Below are positions 15,221 to 23,620 of a stretch of DNA of 37,640 nucleotides, in pieces. The position numbers were made by a program, and so were the translations under genes. Numbering within the stretch: the first letter of the stretch is position 1; every line of letters begins with the position of its first letter. The stretch comes from Alistipes senegalensis (GTDB lineage Bacteria > Bacteroidota > Bacteroidia > Bacteroidales > Rikenellaceae). Below the pieces are notes generated by a model. That model saw nothing but the letters and a program-made list of their open reading frames with translations, ran no database searches and was not told the origin of the DNA. The stretch lies in the NCBI GenBank assembly GCA_023665825.1, contig JAMPDE010000002.1, positions 223,210 to 260,849 of the forward strand, written 5' to 3'.

Positions 15221-16423
15221 ATGAAAAAAACACTGACCTTTCTTTTGGCCTGCGCGACTTTGGTCGCTTGCCGCCACGCAGCCCCGACCGACGGAATCGT
15301 CGATGAGAACATCCGAATCGCCGTCGCCCAACTCTCGCAACTGAACGCCGCCTCGTTCGAGCAGGGCACGCCGCAGATCCCCTCGACCTACCGCGACGGC
15401 GCGGTGGTATTCGTCCCCATCGACGACTGGGTGAGCGGATTTTTCGCCGGCAACCTGTGGTACATGTACCGGCTCACGGGCGACGCGTGCTGGGCGCACG
15501 ACGCCCGTCGCCACACGGCGATTCTCGACTCCGTGAAATACCTCCGCTGGCACCACGATGTCGGCTTCATGATCAACAGCAGCTACGGCAACGGCCTGCT
15601 CTTCGCACCCGAAGCAGGCGACGAGGAGGTGATGGTCACGGCGGCCCGCTCGCTCGCTTCGCGCTACGTTCCCGCCGCACGGGTCATCCAGTCGTGGAAC
15701 GTCGATCGGGGCTGGCAGGCCGAGCGCGGCTGGCGTTGTCCGGTCATCATCGACAACATGATGAACCTCGAACTGCTTTTCAAGGCGACCCTATTGAGCG
15801 GCGACTCGACCTTCTACCGCATCGCCGTCGCGCATGCCGACCGCACGCTCGAAGAGCACTTCCGCGAGGACGGCAGCTGCTACCACGTCGTCGATTACGA
15901 CCCCGCGACGGGTGCGGTGCGCCGCCGCTGCACGGCACAAGGCTACGCCGACGAATCGTCGTGGGCGCGCGGCCAAGCGTGGGCGCTCTACGGCTACACG
16001 CTCTGCTACCGCTACACGCACGACGACCGCTACCTGCGCCATGCCAAAAAGGTCGCCGCGATGATCCGGCACAACCTGCCCGAAGACTTGGTGCCCTACT
16101 GGGACTACAACGACCCGAAAGCACCGGACACCTACCGCGACGCATCGAGCGCGGCCATCGTCGCGTCGGCACTCTACGAACTCTCGACCTACAACGGCAA
16201 CGCCGATGACAAGGCTTTCGCCGACCGCATCGTCGCCTCGCTCTCCACGCCGGCCTACCGCGCGGCCGAAGACGAGAACGGCGGATTCCTGCTGATGCAC
16301 TCCGTCGGAAGCCTGCCGCACGGCAGCAGCATCGACGTACCGCTGAACTACGCCGACTACTATTTCCTCGAAGCACTGCTCCGCAAACGCAACCTCGAAA
16401 CGGGACTTCCCGTACTGAACTGA
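15221..16423 (+). CDS. GH88 unsaturated glucuronyl hydrolase (lipoprotein)
   Basis: 400 residues. The lipobox LVAC gives lipid Cys17. The family's two catalytic aspartates are recognisable: Asp113 in HHDVGFMINSSYG (matching D88 of the Bacillus enzyme) and Asp178 in IIDNMMNLELLF (matching D149). Other conserved parts are SSWARGQAWALYGYTLCYRYT and DASSAAIVASALYEL. These enzymes hydrate the 4,5-unsaturated uronate that polysaccharide lyases leave at the non-reducing end, freeing the neighbouring amino sugar. The start at 15221 begins the lipoprotein signal MKKTLTFLLA. The PL8 gene follows after five bases, so the lyase and the enzyme that uses its product are co-transcribed. Confidence 0.95.
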   Translation: MKKTLTFLLACATLVACRHAAPTDGIVDENIRIAVAQLSQLNAASFEQGTPQIPSTYRDGAVVFVPIDDWVSGFFAGNLWYMYRLTGDACWAHDARRHTAILDSVKYLRWHHDVGFMINSSYGNGLLFAPEAGDEEVMVTAARSLASRYVPAARVIQSWNVDRGWQAERGWRCPVIIDNMMNLELLFKATLLSGDSTFYRIAVAHADRTLEEHFREDGSCYHVVDYDPATGAVRRRCTAQGYADESSWARGQAWALYGYTLCYRYTHDDRYLRHAKKVAAMIRHNLPEDLVPYWDYNDPKAPDTYRDASSAAIVASALYELSTYNGNADDKAFADRIVASLSTPAYRAAEDENGGFLLMHSVGSLPHGSSIDVPLNYADYYFLEALLRKRNLETGLPVLN

Positions 16424-16428
16424 CGACC

Positions 16429-19400
16429 ATGAGCCGCACGAAATACCTGACACTGCTGCTCGCATGGGCGGGCACGCTGGCCGCACCCGCCGCCGGAGCG
16501 CACGAACCGGCCGACAGCCGTATCCTCTCGTTCGAGCAGGGCACGGCTCCGGCCGTAGCGGACAACGGGGCCGAAATCTCGCTTTCGGGCGACCACTTCA
16601 AGCACGGCAGCCGCTCGCTCCGCTGGACGTGGCACCGCGACGGAAGCGAACTGCGGTTCGCCGTACCGGTCGAATACCGCCGCGAGACACCCGATCCGGG
16701 ACAGATTTCGACTTTCGTCTTTTGGGTCTATGCCAGGCAGCCGCTCGGCGGCAAGCTGCGGTTCGAGTTCCGCAAGGAGGGCCGCACCTGCTGCTGGTTC
16801 GACTACGGCACCGGCTTCGCAGGGTGGCACGGCGCATGGGTCGCATTCGACCGCGACATGGAGGGCACGCCCGAAGAGGGCATGGACGAAGTGGTCGTCC
16901 GCGCCAACGGGATGCCGGAGGGCGAACTCTTTTTCGACCACGTGATCCCGGCCTCGTTCCAAGACATCCGCCACCACACGGCCGACACGCAGGCGCCGTT
17001 CATCAATCGCGGCACGGACAGCCACTGGCTGAAACTGTTGGACTGGTGGAACGAACCGCTCGCCGCCGCCCCGTCCGGCCCGAACGAACGCTCCGTCGAG
17101 GAGCAGCTGCGCACCATCGACGGCCGATTCGGCTCGCTGGTGCTCGAAGGCCGCAAGGCCCGTCCGACGGAGGAGCTGCAACGCCGGTTCGACCGCTACG
17201 GCATCCGCCGCAACGCCGATTCGACGCTGCGCGGCAAAAGCATCTTTTTCGTCCGCTATGCCGAAACCTACCTTTCGCTGGGACACCCCGACGTCAAGAA
17301 ACACTATACCGACGACGGCCGGCTGTTGAGCGACTGCAACGACCTGCTGCTGGATCTGGCCGTCGCCTGCGTCAAGGCGACCGACCCGACGGAACAGGCC
17401 CGCCTGCGGAATCTCTACCTCGAACTGACGCGCCACCTGCTCGATCAGGGTTTCACGGCCGGCAGTGCGCTGGGCACGCTGCACCACTTGGGGTACAGCA
17501 TGCGCAATTTCTATCTGGCACCCTACCTCATGCGCGACGCCCTGCGCGACGCCGGTCTCCTCGAACCCGTCCAACAGGCGATGGAGTGGTTTTCGGGGCT
17601 GGGCGAAGTGAAACGCCTGCCCGAAACCAAAGGCATGGACATCGACGCGTTCAACACCTCGCTGATGGGGCGTCTGGCGGCCCTGCTGCTCATCGACGAC
17701 GCATCCCGCAAGACCGAATACCTGCGCCGGTTCGCCGCATGGGTCGACAACGGCCTGCAACTCACCGAAGGGACGTCGCCCTGCTTCAAGAGCGACGGCA
17801 CGGTCTATCACCACCGCCGCCACTACCCCGCCTATGCCACCGGCGGCTTCACGGGAGCCACCAACGCCGTATGGATTTTCTCCGGCACCGACTTCGCGGT
17901 GAGCGAAACGGGCGCCGAAAACCTCAAACGCGCCCTGCTCGAAATGCGTTTCTACTGCAACCTGCGGTCGTTCCCGCTGGCGCTGTCGGGACGTCATCCC
18001 GACGGACGCGGTGCACTGATTCCACGCCACTACGCGCGGCTGGCGCAGGCCGGCACGCCCGACGGGAGCAAGGAGCTCGACGCCGAACTGGCTGCCGCCT
18101 ATCTGCGGCTGGCCCCCAATCCGAACGATGCGGCAGGCAAACGTTTTTCCAAAGCGGGCATTGCGGCCGAGAAATCGCCGGAAGGGTGCCGCGTCTACCC
18201 GTACAACGGTTCGGTATCGATGCGGCGCGGCGACTGGCTGCTGACGGCGGCCGGACACAGCCGCTATCTGTGGGCGGCCGAAATCTACGAGGGCTGCAAC
18301 CTCTACGGCCGCTACCTCACGCACGGTTCGCTGCAACTGCTGGGCAACGGTTCGCCCGTCTCGGCGTTCGGCAGCGGATTCCGCCAAGAGGGTTGGGACT
18401 GGTGCCACATACCGGGCACGACGGCGGCGGTCATCCCGATGGAACGCATGCAGGCCGACATCCGCAACGTCGATCGCTTCTCAGGCGTCGAGGAGATGCT
18501 CCTGTCGGACGAAAGTTTCTGCGGCGGCGCGAGCCACTGCGGACGGCAGGGCGCATTCGCGATGATTCTGCACGAGCATGACAAGTACAACGGCACGCTG
18601 CGGGCGCGCAAGTCGTTCTTCTTCTTCGACAACCGGGTCGTCGCGCTCGGCTCGGGCATCGAGAACGCATTGGAGGGCAGCGCAACCCACACGACGTTGT
18701 TCCAAAACCATTTGGACGAGGCACACGCCACGTTCCGCGCAGGCGGCAAGAGCTGCACCGGAACCGGCCACCGTGCGACATTCGACGGCAAAGCCGTACT
18801 CGAAGACAACTTCGGCACCCGCTACGTCGTACCGCGCGGCCGCGTAACGGTCGAAAGCGCGGTGCAGCATTCGCTGCACGAAGAACGCGCCACGCCGACC
18901 GAAGGGCCGTTCGTCAAGGCCTACATCGAACACGGCATGCCGGTCGAAACCGACACCTACGAATACCTGATGCTCGTCGAACCGACCGACACCGACCGGA
19001 AAACCGACGCACGCCGGCTGCCCTACACCGTGCAACAATGCGACCGCCGCGCCCACATCGTCACGGACAAACCGACGGGCGTCCATGCGCTGTCGTTGTT
19101 CGAGGCCGGAGCCATACGGGATGCGTTCGTGCGCGAAGTTTCGCTGCCGTCGATTCTGCTGTACAGCGGCAATGGCGACCGACGCACGTTGAGCGTCGCC
19201 GACCCCGACCTGCGCTTCTACGAGGGGCCCTCCGATGAACGATACGACGCCGAAGGCCGCCGTATCGAACGCAGCATCTATTCGCGCGACTGGATCGACA
19301 ATCCGTCGGCTCCGTCGACGCTCGTCGTGACGGTACGCGGTCACTGGCAGCCGACGGACGACACGGTCTGCCGCGCAACGGTCGCGGGAGCGAACACCCG

Positions 19401-19461
19401 ACTGGAATTCACTTGCCGCGAAGGCGCCACGCGCGAAGTCGTGCTGGTCAAAACGAAATAA
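16429..19461 (+). CDS. PL8-family chondroitinase ABC-like polysaccharide lyase
   Basis: 1010 residues, close to Proteus vulgaris chondroitinase ABC (about 1020). A cleavable signal peptide (to about residue 24) is followed by a beta-sandwich N-domain (about 30-200), an alpha/alpha toroid (about 220-560) and C-terminal beta-sandwich domains. Expected catalytic residues are present: His462 and Tyr469 in DGTVYHHRRHYPAYATGGF (matching H501/Y508), Arg522 in LALSGRHPDG (R560), and a Glu in EIYEGCNLYGRY (618 or 621; E653). It should cleave chondroitin/dermatan sulfate, and perhaps hyaluronan, to unsaturated disaccharides. It has no lipobox, so it is periplasmic or secreted. It is tightly packed between GH88 (5-base gap) and the sulfatase (5-base gap). 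Confidence 0.93.
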   Translation: MSRTKYLTLLLAWAGTLAAPAAGAHEPADSRILSFEQGTAPAVADNGAEISLSGDHFKHGSRSLRWTWHRDGSELRFAVPVEYRRETPDPGQISTFVFWVYARQPLGGKLRFEFRKEGRTCCWFDYGTGFAGWHGAWVAFDRDMEGTPEEGMDEVVVRANGMPEGELFFDHVIPASFQDIRHHTADTQAPFINRGTDSHWLKLLDWWNEPLAAAPSGPNERSVEEQLRTIDGRFGSLVLEGRKARPTEELQRRFDRYGIRRNADSTLRGKSIFFVRYAETYLSLGHPDVKKHYTDDGRLLSDCNDLLLDLAVACVKATDPTEQARLRNLYLELTRHLLDQGFTAGSALGTLHHLGYSMRNFYLAPYLMRDALRDAGLLEPVQQAMEWFSGLGEVKRLPETKGMDIDAFNTSLMGRLAALLLIDDASRKTEYLRRFAAWVDNGLQLTEGTSPCFKSDGTVYHHRRHYPAYATGGFTGATNAVWIFSGTDFAVSETGAENLKRALLEMRFYCNLRSFPLALSGRHPDGRGALIPRHYARLAQAGTPDGSKELDAELAAAYLRLAPNPNDAAGKRFSKAGIAAEKSPEGCRVYPYNGSVSMRRGDWLLTAAGHSRYLWAAEIYEGCNLYGRYLTHGSLQLLGNGSPVSAFGSGFRQEGWDWCHIPGTTAAVIPMERMQADIRNVDRFSGVEEMLLSDESFCGGASHCGRQGAFAMILHEHDKYNGTLRARKSFFFFDNRVVALGSGIENALEGSATHTTLFQNHLDEAHATFRAGGKSCTGTGHRATFDGKAVLEDNFGTRYVVPRGRVTVESAVQHSLHEERATPTEGPFVKAYIEHGMPVETDTYEYLMLVEPTDTDRKTDARRLPYTVQQCDRRAHIVTDKPTGVHALSLFEAGAIRDAFVREVSLPSILLYSGNGDRRTLSVADPDLRFYEGPSDERYDAEGRRIERSIYSRDWIDNPSAPSTLVVTVRGHWQPTDDTVCRATVAGANTRLEFTCREGATREVVLVKTK

Positions 19462-19466
19462 GAACG

Positions 19467-21005
19467 ATGAAAGCAACGAATCTCCTGCCTTTGCTCGGAG
19501 CGGCGGGCCTCGCCCCGCTGACGACGGCGGCACAGCCGGCTTCGCCCAACGTCGTCTACGTCTTCCCCGACCAGATGCGCGGCTCGGCCATGCACTTCTG
19601 GGACACGCCGCCCTACAACCGCCACACACGCGTGTGCGCCGATCCGGTGCACACGCCCAACCTCGACCGGTTCGCCGACGAGTCGGTCGTGCTGAGCGAA
19701 GCGTGCAGCACGTGTCCGGTCAGCAGCCCGCATCGCGGCATGCTGCTGTCGGGCATGTTCCCCGAACGCAACGGCGTCACGCTCAACTGCATGAACGCCC
19801 GACCCGAAAGCACCCTCTCGCCGAGTGCGGAGTGCATCGGCGACGTCTTTGCAGCGGCAGGCTACAACTGCGCCTACATCGGCAAACTGCACGTCGATTT
19901 CCCGACCCGCAACAATCCGCAGCGTCCGGGCACCTACGTCGCCGACGAAGCGGAGGTGTGGGACGCCTACACGCCACCCGAACGCCGGCACGGATTCGAC
20001 TACTGGTACTCCTACGGCACCTACGACGTACACAAACACCCCCACTACTGGGATACGCGCGGCGACCGGCACGAAATCGACGAGTGGTCGCCCAAGCACG
20101 AAGTCGACAAGGCCATCGCCTACTTGGACAACGAGGAGGGCGTGCGCGACCCGTCGAAACCTTTCTTCATGATGATTTCGATGAATCCTCCGCACTCGCC
20201 CTACCGCTCGACGGAGGACTGCATGGAGGAGGACTACGCCTGCTACCGCGATCGTTCGCTCGGCGAACTGCTGGTGCGCCCCAATGCCGATACGCTCATG
20301 GCGAAAGCTCCCTGTGCCGCCTATTACTTCGCGTCGGTGACGGGTGTCGACCGCGAGTTCGGCCGGCTGCTCGACGCACTGAAAGCACGTGGGCTCGACC
20401 GCAATACCATCGTCGTTTTTTCGGCCGATCACGGCGAAACGATGTGCAGCCACTCGCTCGAAGACCCCAAAAACTCGATTTACCGCGAATCGTTCAACGT
20501 GCCGTTCCTCGTCCGTTATCCGGGCGTGCTCGAACACCGCGTGGACGACCTGCTGCTTTCGTCGACCGACATCATGCCCACGCTGTTGAGTCTGGCGGGA
20601 CTGGCCGACCGGATTCCGGCGTCGGTCGAGGGGCGCGACCTTTCGGCGGCCCTGCGCAACGAGCGCAAAGCCGAACGTCCGGCCTCCGCACTCTACATCC
20701 GCAACCTGAACGGACGGCGCGACCGCGACAAGATGGTGCGCGGCATCTTTCCCGAAGCTCGCGGCATCAAGACGCACCGCTACACGATGGAGCTGGTCAT
20801 CGACCGCAAGCTGCGGCTGAAAAAGGCGGTGATTTTCGACGACCGCAAAGACCCCTACCAGCTGCACCCGCTGACAGCGGACGACTGCCCGCAACTCTAT
20901 GCGGAATTGCGCCGCGAACTGGCAGCCGAACTGCGGCGGAGCAACGACATCTGGTACCGCGAAGGGATTCTGGACGGCATAATACCCTACGCAGCGACGG
21001 AATAA
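19467..21005 (+). CDS. Ser-type sulfatase (formylglycine-dependent, S1 family)
   Basis: 512 residues with an N-terminal signal peptide (to about residue 22). The alkaline-phosphatase-like fold is visible: the metal-site segment PNVVYVFPDQMRG (Asp35), the maturation motif S86-S-P-H-R90 followed by GMLLSGMFPERNGV, the basic IGKLHVD segment, and VVFSADHGE. The converted residue is Ser86, not Cys, so it belongs to the serine-type sulfatases that need an anaerobic (radical SAM) maturase; one is encoded at 30216-31478. From its place after PL8 it probably removes 4- or 6-sulfate from chondroitin oligosaccharides, but the position cannot be told from sequence. It starts five bases after the PL8 stop. 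Confidence 0.93.
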   Translation: MKATNLLPLLGAAGLAPLTTAAQPASPNVVYVFPDQMRGSAMHFWDTPPYNRHTRVCADPVHTPNLDRFADESVVLSEACSTCPVSSPHRGMLLSGMFPERNGVTLNCMNARPESTLSPSAECIGDVFAAAGYNCAYIGKLHVDFPTRNNPQRPGTYVADEAEVWDAYTPPERRHGFDYWYSYGTYDVHKHPHYWDTRGDRHEIDEWSPKHEVDKAIAYLDNEEGVRDPSKPFFMMISMNPPHSPYRSTEDCMEEDYACYRDRSLGELLVRPNADTLMAKAPCAAYYFASVTGVDREFGRLLDALKARGLDRNTIVVFSADHGETMCSHSLEDPKNSIYRESFNVPFLVRYPGVLEHRVDDLLLSSTDIMPTLLSLAGLADRIPASVEGRDLSAALRNERKAERPASALYIRNLNGRRDRDKMVRGIFPEARGIKTHRYTMELVIDRKLRLKKAVIFDDRKDPYQLHPLTADDCPQLYAELRRELAAELRRSNDIWYREGILDGIIPYAATE

Positions 21006-21009
21006 CCGA

Positions 21010-21102
21010 CCGAACACAGCATTCCGACAAACTGCCCGACATACCCTACAACCGAACATAGCATTCCAATAAATTACCTTCCAACCAACCACAGCATTCC
21101 AA
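21010..21102. repeat. Triplicated direct repeat upstream of the PL29-type gene
   Basis: Three copies of a sequence like CCGAACAYAGCATTCCRA lie in the 114-base gap after the sulfatase gene. The common core AGCATTCC is at 21018-21025, 21060-21067 and 21093-21100, spaced 42 and 33 bases, close to whole helical turns. The middle copy contains ACAACCGAACATAGCA (21048-21063), found identically in the leader of the NagB/PIG-L gene (34351-34366, minus strand). Copies 2 and 3 are followed within 6-8 bases by TAAATTA, so the repeat unit may be a duplicated leader. No TAnnTTTG element is present in the gap. Candidate operator or RNA element. Confidence 0.6.
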
Positions 21103-21119
21103 CCTAAATTAATAAAACG

Positions 21120-23594
21120 ATGAAAAGGATTTACGCATTGATACTCGCCCTGTGTTGCTTGCAGACGAGTTGCGGAGAGGATCTCGACGACATCCGCGCG
21201 GATGCCGAAGCGCTCGCACAGCGCGTCGCCGCGCTCGAAAGCGACGTCGCGAAACTCAATCAGGAGATCGGCAACCTGCACACGCTGATGCAGGGCAAGG
21301 CGGTCATCGTGGGATACACGCCCATGCCCGAAAATGCCGGTTACCGGCTCGAATTGAGCGACGGCAAGACCATCACCGTCTGGCACGGGCAGGAAATCCT
21401 GCACGCCCAGCCCATCTACGGCGTCGACGCCGACGGCAACTGGATTTACAGCACCGACGGCGGCAAGACTTTCAAGCCGGTAACGGATGCCGACGGCAAT
21501 ACGATGCGCATCGCTCCGGTCGACGGCGCGACGGGCGAAACGGGTGCCGACGGCGTTACGCCGCAGGTGAAAATCGACCCGCGCGGCTACTGGATGGTAT
21601 CGCTCGACGGCGGCAAGAACTACGAATACCTGCTCGGCACCGACGGCAAGATGATGAACGCCACCAGCAGTTCGGAGGGGTACAGCGGTTTCTTCTCGAA
21701 CGTCGAGTTCGACGCGGCGACCAATACGCTGGTGCTGACCCGCAAGTCGGACGGCAGCGAAATCCGGCTCCCCGTCACCGACGACTTCGCGCTGACGATC
21801 GCGCACGACAACGCCGTCGAGTACTTCATGGCGGGCGAAAAACGCACGTTCGCCGTCGAACAGACGGGCGTCGCCGAAGCGACCCTGCTGGTTCCGACGG
21901 GCTGGACGGCAATTCTGAAAGAGACGCAGTTGGAGGTAACGGCCCCGAACGAGAATTCGGCGGGCGAAATCAAAATCGCCCTCGTCTCGGAAAAACACTA
22001 CCTGCGGACCGTCGCGCTGCGCGTGGCCAGCTCGCAGGGCACGCTCGCATGGCGGGAATTCTGCAACGGAAGCGCCGACAACGTACTGCTCGACTTCTCC
22101 TATGCCGGCTACAAGCACGGCGAGGTGGCTCCGCCCGATGTCAGCACATTGGGCTACAAGGAATATAACATCTGCGACTACGGCGCCGTTCCGAACGACG
22201 GCAAGTCCGACCGTGCGGCATTCAAAAAGATGCTCGAAGCCATCGGCAACAAAATCCCGAACGCCAAAGCCATCCTCTACTTCCCCGAAGGCGAGTTCGA
22301 GCTGCACGCGGAATCGGACGACAACGGCGGATACAGCTCGGATATCATCATCAACATGGGCGGTTTCGTGCTGAAAGGCGCAGGCCGCGACAAGACCACC
22401 ATTCTGATGTCGGCGCCCAACACGACCCCGACACCCCAAAACATGTGGACTTCGCCCGTGCTGCTCAACATCAAGCACAATTCGGGACTGGTCGACCCCA
22501 CCGACGTGACGGCCGATGCGGCCAAAGGAACGTTCGCCGTCGAAGTTGCTTCCACCAGCGGACTGAAAGCCGGCGAATGGGTCGCCCTGACGCTGGCGAA
22601 CAACGACCCCGCACTGGTTCAACAGGAACTGGGCAGCAAGGAGCGCTACGACAACCTCAACTTCGCCGACTACCAAATCATCAAGGAGGGCGTCACGATT
22701 CAAGACTACCACCAGATCAAGTCCGTCAACGGCAATACGGTAACCTTCGTCGAGCCGCTGATGCACGCGGTCGAAGCGAAGTGGGGCTGGAAAATCCAGA
22801 AATACAACCACTACGAAAACGTCGGCGTCGAGGACATCACGTTCAAGGGCAACGCCAAAGCCGACTTCAAGCACCACGCTTCGTGGGACGACGACGGCGG
22901 CTACAAGCCGATCAATCTGATGCGCCTGACCGACTCGTGGATGCGCCGCGTGCGGTTCGAGAGCGTCAGCGAATGTTCGTCCATCGTCACCTGCGCCAAC
23001 GTTTCGGTCTACGACGTCGAAATCACGGGCAAGCGCGGCCATTCGGCCATCCGCTCGCAAGGTTCGTCGCGCGTCTTCATCGGCAAGGTGACCGACAAGA
23101 GTACCGGCCCGTCCGATGCCAACGCCTCGTACATCATCGAAGGCGCCGGCCAGTACCACGCCGTCGGCATATCGAAACAGTCGATGGGCGCCGTGCTGTG
23201 GCGCAACGAATGGGGCAAGGACAGCAACTTCGAGTCGCACGCCACCCAACCGCGCGCCACGCTCATCGACTGCTGTACGGGAGCCTTCCTCAAATCGCGT
23301 CAGGGGGGCGACAACAACCAGATGCCCAACCACTTGGACGACCTGACCGTCTGGAACTTCGTCGAAACCGTCGCCGAGCCGAGCGGGATGATCAAATGGT
23401 GGGATTTCTCGTCGAAATGGTGGAAATTCCTGCCGCCCACGTTCGTCGGCTATCAGGGGGCCAACACCTTCGACCCGGCGACCGTCAAGCGCGACGAGGC
23501 GCACGGCGAGCAGGTCGTTCCCCAATCGCTCTACGAAGCGCAACTCGAACGCCGCTTGGGCTCGGTGCCCGCGTGGCTGCTGGAACTCAAATAA
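21120..23594 (+). CDS. PL29-type glycosaminoglycan lyase (DUF4955-like beta-helix), lipoprotein
   Basis: 824 residues. A signal peptide ends at Cys18, followed by an acidic stretch (GEDLDD) suggesting surface export. Then come a heptad-like coiled coil (about 21-60), the PL29 N-terminal module (about 60-290, with repeated YWMVSLDGGKNYEYLLG-type units), and from about residue 345 a right-handed beta-helix beginning ICDYGAVPNDGKSDRAAF, the start seen in pectate-lyase-3-like folds. The founding PL29 enzyme of Bacteroides thetaiotaomicron (BT3328) is a chondroitin/hyaluronan lyase with this layout. Catalytic residues cannot be assigned with confidence. It follows the sulfatase with a repeat-bearing gap, so it may have its own control or be a read-through gene. 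Assignment rests on domain pattern and PUL context. Confidence 0.82.
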   Translation: MKRIYALILALCCLQTSCGEDLDDIRADAEALAQRVAALESDVAKLNQEIGNLHTLMQGKAVIVGYTPMPENAGYRLELSDGKTITVWHGQEILHAQPIYGVDADGNWIYSTDGGKTFKPVTDADGNTMRIAPVDGATGETGADGVTPQVKIDPRGYWMVSLDGGKNYEYLLGTDGKMMNATSSSEGYSGFFSNVEFDAATNTLVLTRKSDGSEIRLPVTDDFALTIAHDNAVEYFMAGEKRTFAVEQTGVAEATLLVPTGWTAILKETQLEVTAPNENSAGEIKIALVSEKHYLRTVALRVASSQGTLAWREFCNGSADNVLLDFSYAGYKHGEVAPPDVSTLGYKEYNICDYGAVPNDGKSDRAAFKKMLEAIGNKIPNAKAILYFPEGEFELHAESDDNGGYSSDIIINMGGFVLKGAGRDKTTILMSAPNTTPTPQNMWTSPVLLNIKHNSGLVDPTDVTADAAKGTFAVEVASTSGLKAGEWVALTLANNDPALVQQELGSKERYDNLNFADYQIIKEGVTIQDYHQIKSVNGNTVTFVEPLMHAVEAKWGWKIQKYNHYENVGVEDITFKGNAKADFKHHASWDDDGGYKPINLMRLTDSWMRRVRFESVSECSSIVTCANVSVYDVEITGKRGHSAIRSQGSSRVFIGKVTDKSTGPSDANASYIIEGAGQYHAVGISKQSMGAVLWRNEWGKDSNFESHATQPRATLIDCCTGAFLKSRQGGDNNQMPNHLDDLTVWNFVETVAEPSGMIKWWDFSSKWWKFLPPTFVGYQGANTFDPATVKRDEAHGEQVVPQSLYEAQLERRLGSVPAWLLELK

Positions 23595-23620
23595 TCGTGA
23601 ACAAAAATAAACCACATACC

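Noticed and set aside
22445..23620. In-frame extension of the chimeric lipoprotein upstream into the PL29-type gene
   Set aside because: The upstream part is an out-of-frame shadow of the PL29-type gene. The ATG at 23621 starts a proper lipoprotein signal peptide.
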